Assembly: GCA_019722365.1 (NCBI GenBank)
Contig: JADFUC010000892.1
Span: 620,001-684,000, forward strand
Length of the DNA: 64,000 nt
Direction of reading: 5' to 3'
Source of the DNA: Lithospermum erythrorhizon
Lineage: Eukaryota; Streptophyta; Magnoliopsida; Boraginales; Boraginaceae
The position numbers were made by a program, and so were the translations under genes. Within the stretch, counting starts at the first letter, position 1; every line of letters starts with the position of its first letter. The notes beneath the pieces were generated by a model. It was not told the origin of the DNA. It was given only the letters and a program-made list of their open reading frames with translations, and made no database searches. Positions 1 through 12,740 of this stretch are shown piece after piece.

Positions 1-1500
1 AAGGAATTAATTCGATATATGAACCTATTAATCTCGTACACCAACTTTGAATTTTAATATGCTTTTAATTCATCTTGTAACGATAGTAGATCCTTAATAG
101 TTGATTACTTTTTATTTTGAACAAATGAGTGCCCAAATAAGCCAAGACATTGTCCACATTGTTGATCTAACAAACAGGCAAAGAAAAGATGCCCTCTTTC
201 CACTTCCAAGGAGCAATCTTAATAGCTCAAACAATCTGATTTCATTGATTAAATCACCTAATTATACCAACTTTTTGGATGTTCTAAGGTCTCAATCTCA
301 CTCCTTCCCCCATCAATACTTCAACCTCCAAATAAATCGATTCACACTAAAGAACAAAAAAATCAACTAAGATGTTTTGAATTCCATTATTCTTCTCATT
401 CACCATTTCATTGTTATAATAATCTAGTTATATATATCCAAATTCATGTGACCAATTAAAAGTCTACTTGTCAACACAACTACTCCATAAGATTCATTTT
501 AGTTGCCTTATTTGTTTTTAAACAAAATTTTAAGGATGGTAATTTTTTTAACTCTTTTATAAAAATGACAAGGACTACTTTCTACTGGTATTATAAAAAT
601 ATTTTCAAAAACAAATTCAATGTTATAAATTTTATATTTATTAGATAATGACTGAAAATCAACTCATAATTACAATTTATATAGAAAAACATAAAATGAC
701 AATAAAGATTAATTTAAAGGAGTAACATATAAAAATATCGGCAATATTGCACTTTTATATATATATATAGCGATGATATGAGATTCAAATCCAAAATTTT
801 CTGTTCACTAGTAAGAGCCTTTTCATTAGTCTATTCGATTAACTCAATATAGACTCCAGATATTCTACCTCTCTCGATAGCCCTTCTATAGCCCATAATT
901 CACGTGTTTGTACATGACACTCTTGCTACACCATTTAATTTCCTAAACTAGTTTCATACCAAACACAGTCTAATCAGTGGTAAAAAAGTCAACGAACCTT
1001 TTCTATATTTTCATAATTTCCTTGTCCTAAAGTGAAAATCTTTTCCATATTGTACTTCCAAAAAAGCTTCCACACAAATCCAGTGAGAGAGGGTTTGGCT
1101 AAAGATACTTCCTCCACACACACAAGGGTTGTTTTTTGTTGCCTCTTTATCTTACATTTTTTTCATAAATCTCTCTTATTACAACTTTTATTTTCCCATA
1201 TTATTATTAGTTCATTTATCAAGCTTATAATATATAAAAAGGGTATTTCAATTAATAATAATATATCATCATTGAGGTAAATGGATATTGCTAGATAATT
1301 TTTCCATATGATAATATGGACTTTTTCTTGATTTGTTAAGTGAGGAGTGAAAAAAATAGTAAGAAACAAAAAAGGGTAAGCTTTTTTTATTTCTTCCTAC
1401 TCTTGTTCTATATGTGTGTGTTGTTATACATCAAGAATAAATAAGTGGAGGAGGTTGCAGGAAAGAGGAAAATAAGGAGAATAATTTTTAGTATTATTTC

Positions 1501-4500
1501 ATGAATTTTGGGAGCTTTCTTGATAGTTGTGAACAAGAAGAAGGTGGTAGGTGTAGCAGTTTAAGAGTAGTTGCTGATATATCTTATAGCAACAGCATTA
1601 AGCCTATGCAGTTCAACACTCCTGGCCTCGCTTTAGCCCTTGTAAATATTTCTCTTCCCCTTTATGTGTGTTTGTTTACATGTATAACTATACTTGTTTG
1701 ATTCCATGTTTTTATGATAATCTCTCGATTATTATTCATAAATAATGTTTACAATATATACCGTTGTAGTATGAACTACTTGGCTAAATCTATACAGACC
1801 CGTACATCGTGTGAATACAATAATACTAATATATAATTACTGTATAATGGTTTCTTGTTAAAAATTGCTTTTTGGGTCAGATTATTTTTTGTTCGTTTAT
1901 TTTTGGTTGTGATTATTGGTATAGAAAACAAGTCTGGAGGGACAAGGAGAGAGAGCAAGAATGGGGGAGAATTATGAAAACAATCATAACAGTACAAGTA
2001 CAGTTTCTTTGTTGAGAAGTAGAGATGATGAGCATGAAAGCAGATCTGGAAGTGATAATATGGAGGGAGCATCAGGTGACGAGTTTGATGCTGGTGATGG
2101 TAAACCACCAAAGAAGAAGAGATATCACCGACATACCCCTCAACAAATTCAAGAACTTGAAAGGTATGCCATGTTTTTATTTGTGTTAAAAGATTCAATT
2201 TTTATCTTAAACTTTAGTGTAAAAAATATTCAATTTTTTTCCTACCTCCTTTACCTTGCTTAGACGGGAATCTCTTCATAGGCACTGGGGCATGTTATTG
2301 TTTGTTGTTGTTGTAGAGCAATGCATATGACTATTAAGTTGTGATTTTGTAGTCTTTTCAAGAAGTGCCCACATCCAGATGATAAACAAAGGCTGGAACT
2401 TAGCAGAAGACTATCTTTAGATCCTAGGCAAGTAAAGTTTTGGTTTCAGAATAGAAGAACTCAAATGAAGGTACTTTAAGAAGTGATAAAGTTGATATAT
2501 TTATTGATTTATGTTATCAAAGAACGTGTTGTTTTGTGTGTGGATTGATGAGCATTTAATAAGTTTGATTGCAATTGCACCAGACTCAATTGGAACGCCA
2601 TGAGAATTCGATTCTCAGGCAAGAAAACGAGAAGCTTCGAGTTGAAAACATGTCTATTAGGGAAGCAATGAGGAACCCAATGTGCACAAACTGTGGTGGT
2701 CCTGCTATGATCGGTGATATCTCATTCGAGGGGCAGCATCTTAGGATTGAAAATGCTAGGCTAAAGGATGAATTAGACCGTGTTTGTGCACTTGCTGGCA
2801 AATTCTTGGGTAGGCCTATTTCATCCTTGACTAGCTCTATGGGTCCTCCCATGCCTAACTCGAGCTTAGAGCTCGGAGTTGGGACCAATGGATTCACCGA
2901 TTTCAGTAATTTGCCAACATCATTGCCTTTAGGGCCACAGGATTTTAACATTGGGATTTCGAGTGCTATGCCTGTGATGAGTCAAAATAGAGTTACATCC
3001 GAGACATCCGGTATTGAGAGAACCATGTATTTGGAGCTTGCTTTGGCTGCCATGGGAGAATTGTTCAGAATGGCTCAAACTGATGAGCCTCTTTGGATTA
3101 GAAACTCGGAGAGTGGAGGAGAAACTCTGAACTACGATGAATACACGAGAACATTCACTCCTTGCAATGGCACGAAACCGAATGGTTATGTTTCGGAGGC
3201 CTCTAGGGACACCGGTTCAGTGATCATCAATAGCTTAGCTCTGGTTGAAACGTTGATGGATTCTGTGAGTGATCAATTAGTCCTTTAGTTTCAATATACA
3301 TTTGTTTCATTACACTAATTTGTGATGTTCCATTTTTATCAGAACAAATGGGCAGACATGTTTCCTTGTATGATTTCAAGAACTTCAATTATAGATGTCA
3401 TTTCAAGTGGAGTGGGAGGAACTAGAAATGGTGCACTCATACTGGTATGGTAGTATTCTTGCATCACAACATACTACTTTTATTTAGCTTCTATTATTGA
3501 GATTGATACCTATGTTGTTTATTCTTTTCTCTTCTATTGAAGTTGATGCATTTTAATTCTTTTATCGTTTCTAAAGTGCTTGAATTTTTGTTGCTAGATG
3601 CACGCCGAGCTCCAAGCTCTTACACCATTAGTCCCAGTACGGGAGGTCAAGTTTCTTCGGTTCTGCAAGCAGCACGCGGAAGGGGTGTGGGCGGTTGTGG
3701 ACGTGTCCCTTGATACTATCCGTGGACCCTCAACTTCCGGTGCATCGACATATATAAGCTGCAGAAGGCTTCCTTCTGGCTGTGTTGTGCAAGATATGGC
3801 TAATGGCTATGCTAAAGTAAGTTGCTCTTTTATTTGATTTTATTTAATTCACTACATATTGATTGACACACCCAATAAATTTGTCCATCTTTCATTTATT
3901 ATAAGCCTATCCTATTTCCTTTTAGACTTTAATGAGTTTGTTCATCTAGTCCAAGTATCAAATATACTCCCTCTAATCCAAAATGACCTCGTTTTTAGAA
4001 ATCGAGGTAGAGTTTTGACCATCAATTACTAATTATTCATTATTCTAATAAATATAAAATTTAGTTAGATTCGTCTTTAAAAGTAATTTCATAATATTAT
4101 TTTCTTATAATTTTTAAAGTTATAGTTTAAAAGTAATTGATGATCAAAATTTTATTTTGATTTTTCAAAACGACAATTATTTTGAATTGTAAAGAATACT
4201 AGTAATACTACAAAAAAATGGTGCTAAGAAAGTTTGTTGAAGCATTTAATAGTTGACCAAAAAAATTAAATTTAGTAAAGAAGACAATTTAGTTGGTATT
4301 GGAAGAAAGGTAGAACTTATGAAAAAACCAAATTTAACTAGAGTCAAAATTATGTTCATTTGCATGGCCAAAGTACCTTGATTTAGTCAAACCACATTTT
4401 TTATTGTGTGGTGATCAGTTACAGAATCATCAATCAGTCTTGGTGAGATGCAATATCAGAATAAAATAACATTATGGACCTTCTAAAAGTATAATAATTT

Positions 4501-7370
4501 ATTAACATAGATGCTTCTTGTATCACTAAACTATGTGGTACTTACTGTGATCTTTTTGATATTTGAGCATTTAGGCATTACCTATTGAGATCAAATAATT
4601 TATTGGACAATATTATATGAGAATTGTACGTACAAAAAATAGAATAGAAGCATCCATTAGCAATTTAATTATAATATTTTGCACCTAGGGAGACATTAAC
4701 TTTGTTATGAGTTAATGCCTTGTAAATCCCAACATAGAGAGAAATAAACAATGCATTTGATGCTTCTATTCCAATCTTTGATGCTGTCTCGATAGTCCCT
4801 CGTTACACATACATATTTTTAATGTGCATTTCAATTCAAATTAATTAATGTTAATATTTTTCAAGACGACCTTTTTAACCTTAAATAATTTTTATTCTTT
4901 ACATTTGATTTGTGCTAAAAATGTTTTTGTTCTATTACTTCGTATTAGTTGTATTTTTCACTATATAAATAAAATATTATTTTGAATTGAAAAACGAAAA
5001 AACGTCAAATTAATTTAAATTACATGGGAATATGAAAGCGGTCTGTGAGTAATATTTTATGGTTAGTTCCAGCTACATGATGGCTGTTTTTTCTAGTGAA
5101 TTCAGAGCTTGTAGTCATAAAATAATATGATATCACGTGAGCATCTAATGATACCTTCTTGTCTTTGCGTCTAATAAGCAGTAAACACTCTACCTCGTGC
5201 CTTAAAATCTTGCAAAATTTTAGCTCAAGAAAACTTTTATATTAACTTGTAGAATTGAATATGGACCCTCCTCTACTTACCATATCCAATAGTTGTCTGT
5301 AACATAGTGATGTTGACATGATTATTAATTTTTTATATTTGGGTCCTAATATTTCAACTTATATGTGGACTGTAATAATATTTGAGGTTAACTAGATTTA
5401 GGATATGCATTCTCTAATGTGAACCTTCATACCATATGACCAGTCTTATATAAAAATTTAAATGAAATTAGTTCGATGTTTTGTTGCTTCACCCCATTCT
5501 ATTCCATCCATATAAGGACTATTTACAAAAATGAAAAATAAATAGTTCTCAATTATTAGATGTTATCGTATAATTATTTTCAATTTTCTAAATTCAAGAC
5601 TTAAATATTGTCGATGGCTCAATAGCCTGGTCTGGTGACATCTGATCTAAAGCTTTCCTAAGGAGGTCTTGAGTTCTATTCTTGTTGAAGACATAATGTG
5701 TCTTTAGTAGGAATTTCTGGATTCATAATTTATAATACTAATTAATCGATATTATGTAATCATACTCTTCATCACTAATTTTTTTTTTAAAAACACATAA
5801 ATATTGTGCAAAATAAATATTCAATTAATAAAGCTCAAATATGAGACTTAAGAGTTATGGAAGCTCTTATCCTTTTAGTTCGATGGTCTGTCAAGAGGCT
5901 AATTATATATATGCTACAATCAATGTATGCCCTTCCTCAGGTTACATGGGTAGAACATGCCGAGTACGACGAGAGCCTCGTCCACCAACTCTACCGCTCG
6001 TTGATCAGTGCTGGTATGGCCTTCGGAGCTCAAAGATGGGTTGCCACCCTCCAAAGGCAATGTGAATGCCTAGCTCTCCTCATGTCCTCCGCTCTTCCAT
6101 CCGGTGATCCATCAGGTAATGCAAGAAAAGATCTTATTATTGAAGGACCCGTCCACATTGAATATGTTCATTTTCTTTACATGCAGATGCAATAACTCCT
6201 GCTGGGAGGAGGAGCATGCTGAAGCTAGCTCGTCGAATGACCGATAACTTCTGCGCAAGCGTTTCCGCCTCCAAGGTGTACAAATGGAACAAACTCAACG
6301 CCGGGAACGTGGATGAAAACGTCCGTGTGATGACACGCGAAAGCGTTAACGACCCAGGCGAGCCATCGGGCATCGTGCTAAGCGCCTCAACGTCTGTGTG
6401 GCTCCCCATTTCACCTAGGAGGCTCTTCAATTTCCTCCGTGATGAACGTCTTAGAAGCGAATGGGACATCTTATCTAACGGTGGTCCTATGCAAGAAATG
6501 GCCAAGATTGCAAAAGGTCAAGATCATGGCAATTCCGTCTCTTTGCTTCGTGCCACTGCAAGTCCTTTTCCATCCATTGCATTTTCCTAAAAAACAAAAT
6601 TTTCCATAATTTTTGTAGTTTTCCACATACCAAAAAAAAAACAAATTTTCCATAATTCTTGTAGTTTCCACACATACTTCCATTTTCCTTGAAGTTCATT
6701 TCCATTTGTACCATTTTCCTACATATAGAAACAAACTTTTCAGTAATTTTTGTAGTTTTCTACAAAACAAAGTTCACATTTCCACTGTTTTACTTTTTTG
6801 CCCTGATATTATTATACAAAGTCAATAAAAAATGCCAACTGCCAACTTTTACAATGGTGAGATCATGTGAAGTCACTTTCTCCTGAAAAAGACTTGACTA
6901 TATAATAAGTTGACTTAGTAAAAGTTGCTGGCATTTTGATTTTCTTGCACAGTTAAAAAGCTAATGGTGTAAATTATGTACAAATTATTTATTATTATTT
7001 TATTTTGATTTTGATAGGCAATAAACTCAAACCAGAGTAGTATGTTAATACTTGAGGAGACAGTTTGTATCGCTTGTGCCTGATTGTGTACGCGCCTGTC
7101 GATATTCCAGCTATGCACCTGGCGATGAACGGTGGCGATTCTGCTTACGTGGAATTGCTCCCTTCGGGCTTCGCTATCCTACCTGATGGGCCTGGGCCCG
7201 AGGGAGGCCCAATCAGGAGTGGGGGTGGGTCCCTCTTGACAGTTGGCTTCCAGATATTGGTGAATAGTTTGCCTACTGGGAAGCTCACGGTAGAGTCAGT
7301 GGAGACTTTGAATAATCTGATTTCATGCACTGTTCAAAAGATTAAAGCTGCCCTTAATTGTGAGACTTGA
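1501..7370 (+). CDS. ANL2: HD-ZIP class IV homeobox-START transcription factor, ANL2-like; frameshift in last exon
   Basis: Nuclear transcription factor; family members bind L1-box type sites and control epidermal identity, anthocyanin and cuticle. Exons inferred from reading frame and splice sites: 1501-1641, 1925-2163, 2353-2470, 2584-3264, 3343-3444, 3598-3816, 5941-6115, 6187-6557, 7018-7370. The start MNFGSFLD matches the usual ANL2-type N-terminus. The homeodomain lies at about residues 110-166 ([17 protein letters not shown], then [13 protein letters not shown]). It is followed by the zipper-loop-zipper with its CTNC motif near residue 200, then START from about residue 300, then a conserved C-terminal domain ending in [10 protein letters not shown]. 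All junctions up to exon 9 keep frame. Intron 6 is 2.1 kb; intron 8 appears to be GC-AG. In exon 9 the conserved run [15 protein letters not shown] meets TGA at 7081, while the next conserved run [12 protein letters not shown] lies in another frame. Exon lengths total 2399 nt, one base short of a multiple of three, so the full protein would be about 800 residues. ANL2 rather than ATML1/PDF2 is judged from the homeodomain. Confidence 0.93.
3964..4205. mobile_element. Stowaway-like MITE in HD-ZIP IV intron 6
   Basis: The left end reads TACTCCCTCTAATCC, close to the common plant terminal motif TACTCCCTCCGT. The inner left arm (AAAATGACCTCG through TTTTGACCATCAATTAC) pairs imperfectly with the inverted right arm near 4130-4195 (TGATGATCAAAATTTTATT). 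About 240 bp, non-coding and AT-rich. A plausible TA target duplication lies next to it. It sits in the 2.1 kb sixth intron and does not touch a splice site. Confidence 0.55.
6558..7017 (+). other. GC-AG intron 8 of the HD-ZIP IV gene
   Basis: The coding frame ends at ...LLRAT and resumes at AINSNQSS. The only junction that keeps both conserved blocks starts the intron with GCAAGT at 6558 and ends it with TAG at 7015-7017. GCAAGT is the consensus donor of the minor GC-AG intron class. No GT near this point gives a proper join. The intron body carries a repeat shared with 9300-9470. Confidence 0.75.
6590..6770. repeat. Dispersed repeat in HD-ZIP IV intron 8, shared with 9300-9470
   Basis: Segments such as TTTCCATAATT, TTTGTAGTTT and CCATTTTCCTTGAAGTTC with ATTTCCATTTGTACCATTTT recur here and again near 9300-9450, in the same order and orientation. 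Within this copy the motifs also repeat tandemly. It is non-coding; the antisense frames beginning [12 protein letters not shown] in both copies are a product of the repeat. Confidence 0.6.
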
Positions 7371-7959
7371 TTAGTGAAAGTTACCCATTTTGACTTTGAT
7401 TTTGGATTAATGTATTTTTTTTGTTGTTTATTTATTAATTTTGATTAGGGACATGATTGTAAAATGATGAGTCAAGAACGAACCCAGGGTACTTTATTAT
7501 TGGCTCAAGGTTAAGTGGTTCGGGTATTGACTCATGCTTCACTTTTTTACATTTTGTTATAGGATGTGTTTTGTGTGTTGAAACTGAAATGCAATATTAG
7601 GGATACAAATTGTTTATATCAAGTTAGTTGTTTGAAATTTCAAGATTGTTTGGGTGAGTTATAGTGACCAGAAATTTGACTTCGAAACTTTTCTCATCGC
7701 TTATTATATAATAAAAAAAAGATTGTTTGGGTTGTTTGTTAATTTGAGAAATGGTAAGAAACGAGCCTGCATCGGTTCAATGTATTCGAGCTCACACTCA
7801 AACTTGGTTTATCTCTTAGATGTGCAATAACTCAAAGTTCTCGGCAGTATTTCAATTTCTAACAACAATCCATTCTTTGATTCTCACAATATTAGTTCTT
7901 GCTCGGGCCTCCACTTAGTTTCTCTAAGATTTATCAGATTACTCAAGTTTGGGTCCATA

Positions 7960-8240
7960 AGTAGTCACAATTACCCTATGAAAACTTGTTTTTACTATGG
8001 CATCAGTGTGTTTTCTTAATCGAGTCACTGCATGTGGGACGCCGACTCATTCTTTAACATGCACGTAGTCCGAGTCCCGGGCTCCGCCAAATGCTTTTAT
8101 AATCACAATTACCCTTCGAAGACTCGCTTTTGCTACTTAATTTTGGGGTGTGTTCCATTAATCATCCACCGCTTCCGCCATGAGGCGCCGACCATTCTTT
8201 AATGTGCATTTAGTCAGAGTCCGGGTCTTCGCTAAATTTG
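7960..8240. repeat. Diverged tandem duplication, about 136 bp unit, two copies
   Basis: Two consecutive units share the blocks CACAATTACCCT, GACGCCGACTCATTCTTTAA versus GGCGCCGACCATTCTTTAAT, and GTCCGAGTCCCGGGCT versus GTCAGAGTCCGGGTCTTC. The first runs to about 8097 and the second to about 8238. They lie directly before the LTR-like segment at 8250-8470 and may be part of that element's left LTR. The rest of 7371-8250 shows no gene. Confidence 0.5.
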
Positions 8241-8249
8241 TATGGTCAA

Positions 8250-11200
8250 GTTATGGCAATGAGATGTAATTTTGGCGCCTCATGTGGATATATATACTAT
8301 TATCCGCTCATTTCTTATTACCTGCCATACTTTTAAGCGCCATGATTCTAGAGCAGACATAAAGATATCGACAAAGTTGACATTTATCCTATGGTAGAAA
8401 TTGCACTATGACACTCATAGTACTTGCCTATAAATACTACCTCACTACTCGAACATTCCCATTTTAATTCGGGCGGCAAGAAATTCTAAGCAAGAAGTCA
8501 GCCCCTACCACCCTCTTCCTCCGAAACCCTCCGAGAAGTTGGTAAATACGGATTGCCTCAATTTGTGCCGAACCGCTCTCCACCGCTGAGCCTCGGGGCC
8601 GTGTCATCCGCCTCCCTCTTTTGGAGAAGTCGGCCATTTGGGCATTCTTACTGTCAGTCAACCCCACATTCTCGGCCTCCCAAACGGGCGCCATGATCAG
8701 GACGAGCCTTGCTTTTCAAATTTTTATGCACCGGCTCCCGAGCCTCCTTCTTCCTTCCGGACCACATCCGTAGGTCTTCAGCCTTCGCTTTCCCCGCAGC
8801 CTTCTCATTCTTCCGGATAAGTTCCCGAACTTGAAGTCTCCAGGCCGCTTCTTCACGCGCTCAAAGATGCGATCTACGGGCCAAAGAATGACTCGCTGCT
8901 CAAAGCCCGTTGCAAAAAGTAAAAGAAAAGCAATGTTAAAGACCGATTCTTAAACTGCGGAAGAATCGAAGGAGGGGGGAAAGTTAACCTTTATCAAAGT
9001 TAAGGTCGGATAAGACGCAACCTTAAAAAACTATCTACTAACATTTCACAATAGATAAGAATCGTATGTAGTGTAATGAATCATTTTGATTTATTTTATT
9101 ATATTCAAGAACCAAAGAACATAAAATCTCCATAGAAACGTTGTCAAAATTATGTAACATACAAAAATATTTGAGTTTAAAATGGACAATATTTTGAAAT
9201 GGAGGTAGTATTTTTAAATAAAAAATTCAGCTTGGCTAAAAAATAGAGTGGATCCTTTTGTCACATACACTAAATGGACATCTATTCCATTTTGAACTTT
9301 AAAATAAATTTCATTAATAAAAAAATTTCCATAATTTTGTAGTTTCACAAAAACAAATTTTCCGCTAATTTTGTAGCGTTTCCACACAAAAAAAAAATAC
9401 TTACCATTTTCCTTGAAGTTCATTTCCATTTGTACCATTTTCCTTGAAGTTTCATTTTATCGTAGAGCGGGCTATATGCTTGAACCTCCATAGGATCGCG
9501 AGTTTACCAAACTGTCATGTTCGCTCTAAGATTACAACGCCAGCTTCGAAGGCAGTATCTTGCTTCTCTTCCATAGGCGGAGTCCGGCAATGACCCGCAA
9601 CCCGCTGTGCAAAGTGTAGGGCGTGCTCAAGAAATTGGCTTAACAGCTGTAACTTTTAATTTTAGCTCCCCGACCGCCTCCATCTTCGTGGAGCGAGCCC
9701 GGCGGGAAGTTGAACCACTGCATTTCAAGACAGTGAAGCCGATTAAATGCCCCCGGGCGCTGGAGAAGGAGGAGAGGTAGACGGAGATCTCAGAGATGGG
9801 CTACGTGTTCAACCCGCTTAGGCCGCTGAAATGGGCTTTTTCCGTGGAGAGAACACCCAGCCGCCCTTCCTTAGGGGCCGGCCTCTTTTCCGCACAGAGG
9901 TTATAGTCATGTGTGTGTGGCAAGTAGAAAGTAGCGTTCTTTTCCCGCAGAGTGCCCGAACTTGTATCAACCTTCCTTACCTTGGATTTACGGAATAGCG
10001 GCCGGTGCTCGCCACCATCAGAGAAAAGGGACGCCCTGGGCTCTACGCATCGCCGTCGCATTAAGAACATCATCTCGCATAAATAAGTAAGATGATTAAT
10101 AAAATCCCAAAAGAAAAGCGAAATACTAACCAAGTATGTAACAAATAATCATGCTATAAGGTTATACCCCAAGAGACCGGAGGCACTAAGTGTGGGTCAT
10201 ATTCTTTAGTTTGAATCAAACCCGCTTGGATAAGGACTCCCTTTCTTCACGAAACTTTATAATGCAGCGGTTTGTCAAACACCTACTTAATGTCTCGAGT
10301 TGGGCTGACTGCTGTAGGTGTACCTTTTGGCGCCACAGACGCTGGGTATCCCCAAAGGAACCTGCTACTCTTCATCCACGCCTTCCACGAAGCACCACTG
10401 AATGCCACCGATCTTCAAATGATCTTATCAATCTTTGGGTCCACAAAATCTTCCAGCCTCGCTTGGCCGGAAAGGAAGTAAGCCACCCCGAGCGGGAGAC
10501 ATTATGAAACTAAAAAATAGGTCTACAAAGGGGGTTTATATAGACTACCCCTACGTGCAAGTATGAAAAAGGTTATCTCAACCACCCCGCTAGGACGCAT
10601 TTGCCCTGGGACACGATTTATGGTTCATAATAGGTTATTTACAAAGAAAGAATGGAAATCTATGTACCGTAAGACATCGACTTATATAAATAGTTGTCCA
10701 ACCCAGAGAAAGCAGACCTTCGCCTTTGAAAAAGGATCGACCTGGGCGGTTTAAAAACTATGTCCCTCTTTCCCCACGGGAAGCCGTGATCTCAACCGAA
10801 GAGGGGATGTAAAAGTATTGCCTAAAGTTCTAAATCCTCAAAGGTGTTCTGTGTAGGGAGCCTGGATTATAGTAGTAGGAACAACGGGCGAGGATCACCT
10901 TATGTTTACAGCTGACGTCCTGCCCGTGATGCTCCCGCCCCACAGAGAAATGGTGGCAGCGGTGTAGAAGGAAGAAAGTCGAGGCGGGGGAGCTCATGGG
11001 ACGGTTCTCGGGTGACGAACCGCCAAAGGTCAGATAGAAAACACTTCAGAGCCGGGCGGAGATTCCTCCCCTCGAGGCACATTGTTTAGCGAATCTTTCT
11101 ATATATTCTCCTCCACGCCCTCGAATGGCCATATTAGCAAAGCTGGTCATGATTGAGAGTAAAGCTGCAACGCCTTACAAAGAATCTCCATAGCGCCAAT

Positions 11201-12740
11201 GGCCTTATAAAGTCTATAAAAACCAAGGGTTTCGGTTCTATTACCAGACAAAGTAGTCCGCCTTTGAGGAAGTGGAAGAGGATCTTTTGATTGAACCATG
11301 AATATGTCTCGCACCATTATAAGACAAATGGGTTAAACAAAAAATTAAAAGATTACAATAATCTTGAACCAAAATACTGACACTTTTTGGGGAAAAATAA
11401 AGTATTCCAAGAACACTAAAAATTATTAATAATATACGACTCTCGTGATTCCACCCTAAATCTTAGATAAATCTCAAATTTCATCCTCTCTAAAATATTC
11501 CATTGATACCCCAACACATCAAAATACGTATCGAGACTTTAATTAATCTTCGAACTTACAAATACAAGACCCCCAACAGAGAAATCAGATAAAACTCATT
11601 AAACATTCGAGATCTGGGGTCAGAAATGAAAGCAATAAAAGGCTTCCCTTCAGAATAACCCCATCACCCACATATTTACATACCCATCGAGACATATCTA
11701 CACTGATGCAAAAGCAATTTCAGACTTAAAACTTACAAAAAACCTCAAGCCCTTGTACTTATACTCGGGGAGGTGACAAAGAAACAGAGAGACACCACGA
11801 ATGCACGTGCTTAAGTAAGTTAGAAGAATTATCCACATACCTTAAGAGGCAGAAGGTTATCGGAGAAGGTGAACAGTTGTTGGAAAAAAGGTAACGAGGA
11901 GGTCGAAGATGAACAGTTGCAGAGGAAAGATTTGAGAGAAAATGAACAGTTGCAATTGATAAACAAAAAAGTAAAGTACAATAATGTCATAAAGTACCTT
12001 TTATAGGACTTAGAAACCAAACGGGTCGGGTAAATGACCGCGAGGGGCGGACACGCCAGAAAAGACAGTTTATTATTCCATGCGATCGAGTCAACTCGCT
12101 TATTTAATCGCTGCCCAGAGGTTGCCTTAAGTCAAACCGCTGTATTTATCAAAACCGTGATTCTTCTAGCAATCGATATTTATCCGGGAGAGTATTATTC
12201 AATGAACGGTTTTCGGCCATCAAATGGATCAACGATCATTCTCTTTAAACTTCAATTAGTCATCAAGTGGCAATGATATATACTATTATTTGGCTAACTG
12301 TTGTTAATGTACTCTACATGTAAGTGCCTCACATTCTGTGGCGTGACATACTATATCAGGGTACGATCCTATTGAGGCAGAGCGTACTACGACACTCATA
12401 GTAATTGCCTATAAATACCTTACTACTAGTACATTTCCATTTTAATTTCAAATTCTTATTTGTTAGTACATTTCTTATATTTTGTACTCACGTAATCCAA
12501 AATACCGACTCGATCGTCGGAGTGTTTGTGATCGCTCCACACGGGGTCACAATTTTCAGACCAATCTGCATCGGATTCTCGACCACAGGACATTTATCCG
12601 ACATTTCCACACCCGGGCTAGACGAACAAGAAAAGAACGATCACAATAACTTTTGTTCAAGAGAACCATATCTACCGATTGACAAAAGTTGTAAAGAGTC
12701 CAATTGTAGTCAACATTTATTACTTCATTAAATCATTATA
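8250..12740 (+). mobile_element. Degenerate LTR retrotransposon (probably Ty3/gypsy, Tat-like, non-autonomous), copy 1
   Basis: The segment near 8380-8470 (CTCATAGTACTTGCCTATAA, then CATTCCCATTTTAATT) returns at 12370-12450 (CTCATAGTAATTGCCTATAA, then CATTTCCATTTTAATT), as expected for LTRs with a shared TATA region. After the right copy, GACTCGATCGTCGGAGTGTT resembles the R/U5 segment common in plant gypsy elements. The internal part is collinear with 51300-54240: compare GCATTTGCCCTGGGACACG near 10600 with GATTTGCCCGGGGCACGG near 52575, and GACGAACCGCCAAAGG near 11015 with GACGAATCGCCAAAGG near 52935. I find no intact gag or pol frame; every open frame is short. Borders are approximate. The Tat assignment is an inference from the LTR motif only. 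Confidence 0.6.
9180..9470. mobile_element. Nested MITE end plus dispersed repeat inside LTR element copy 1
   Basis: AAATGGACAATATTTTG followed by AAATGGAGGTAGTA (about 9180-9211) is the inverted form of the TACTCCCTCC-type MITE end. From about 9300 it is followed by the repeat shared with HD-ZIP IV intron 8 (CCATTTTCCTTGAAGTTC, then ATTTCCATTTGTACCATTTT). It is AT-rich between GC-richer retroelement sequence, which suggests a later insertion. Only one MITE end is clear. Confidence 0.45.

Noticed and set aside
101..370. 89-codon open frame near the left edge (QISQDIVHIVDLTNRQRKDA)
   Set aside because: Faint armadillo-like flavour but no family match I can defend, no clear exon borders and AT-rich surroundings.
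1032..1369. Overlapping small frames before the HD-ZIP IV start
   Set aside because: AT-rich leader and promoter DNA without homology; the real start at 1501 matches the family N-terminus.
2586..2951. 121-codon open frame antisense to HD-ZIP IV exon 4
   Set aside because: Shadow of a conserved coding exon on the other strand.
7065..7370. Separate small gene beginning in the last HD-ZIP IV exon
   Set aside because: It lacks an ATG and is plainly the C-terminal part of the START/HD-ZIP IV protein after a frame break.
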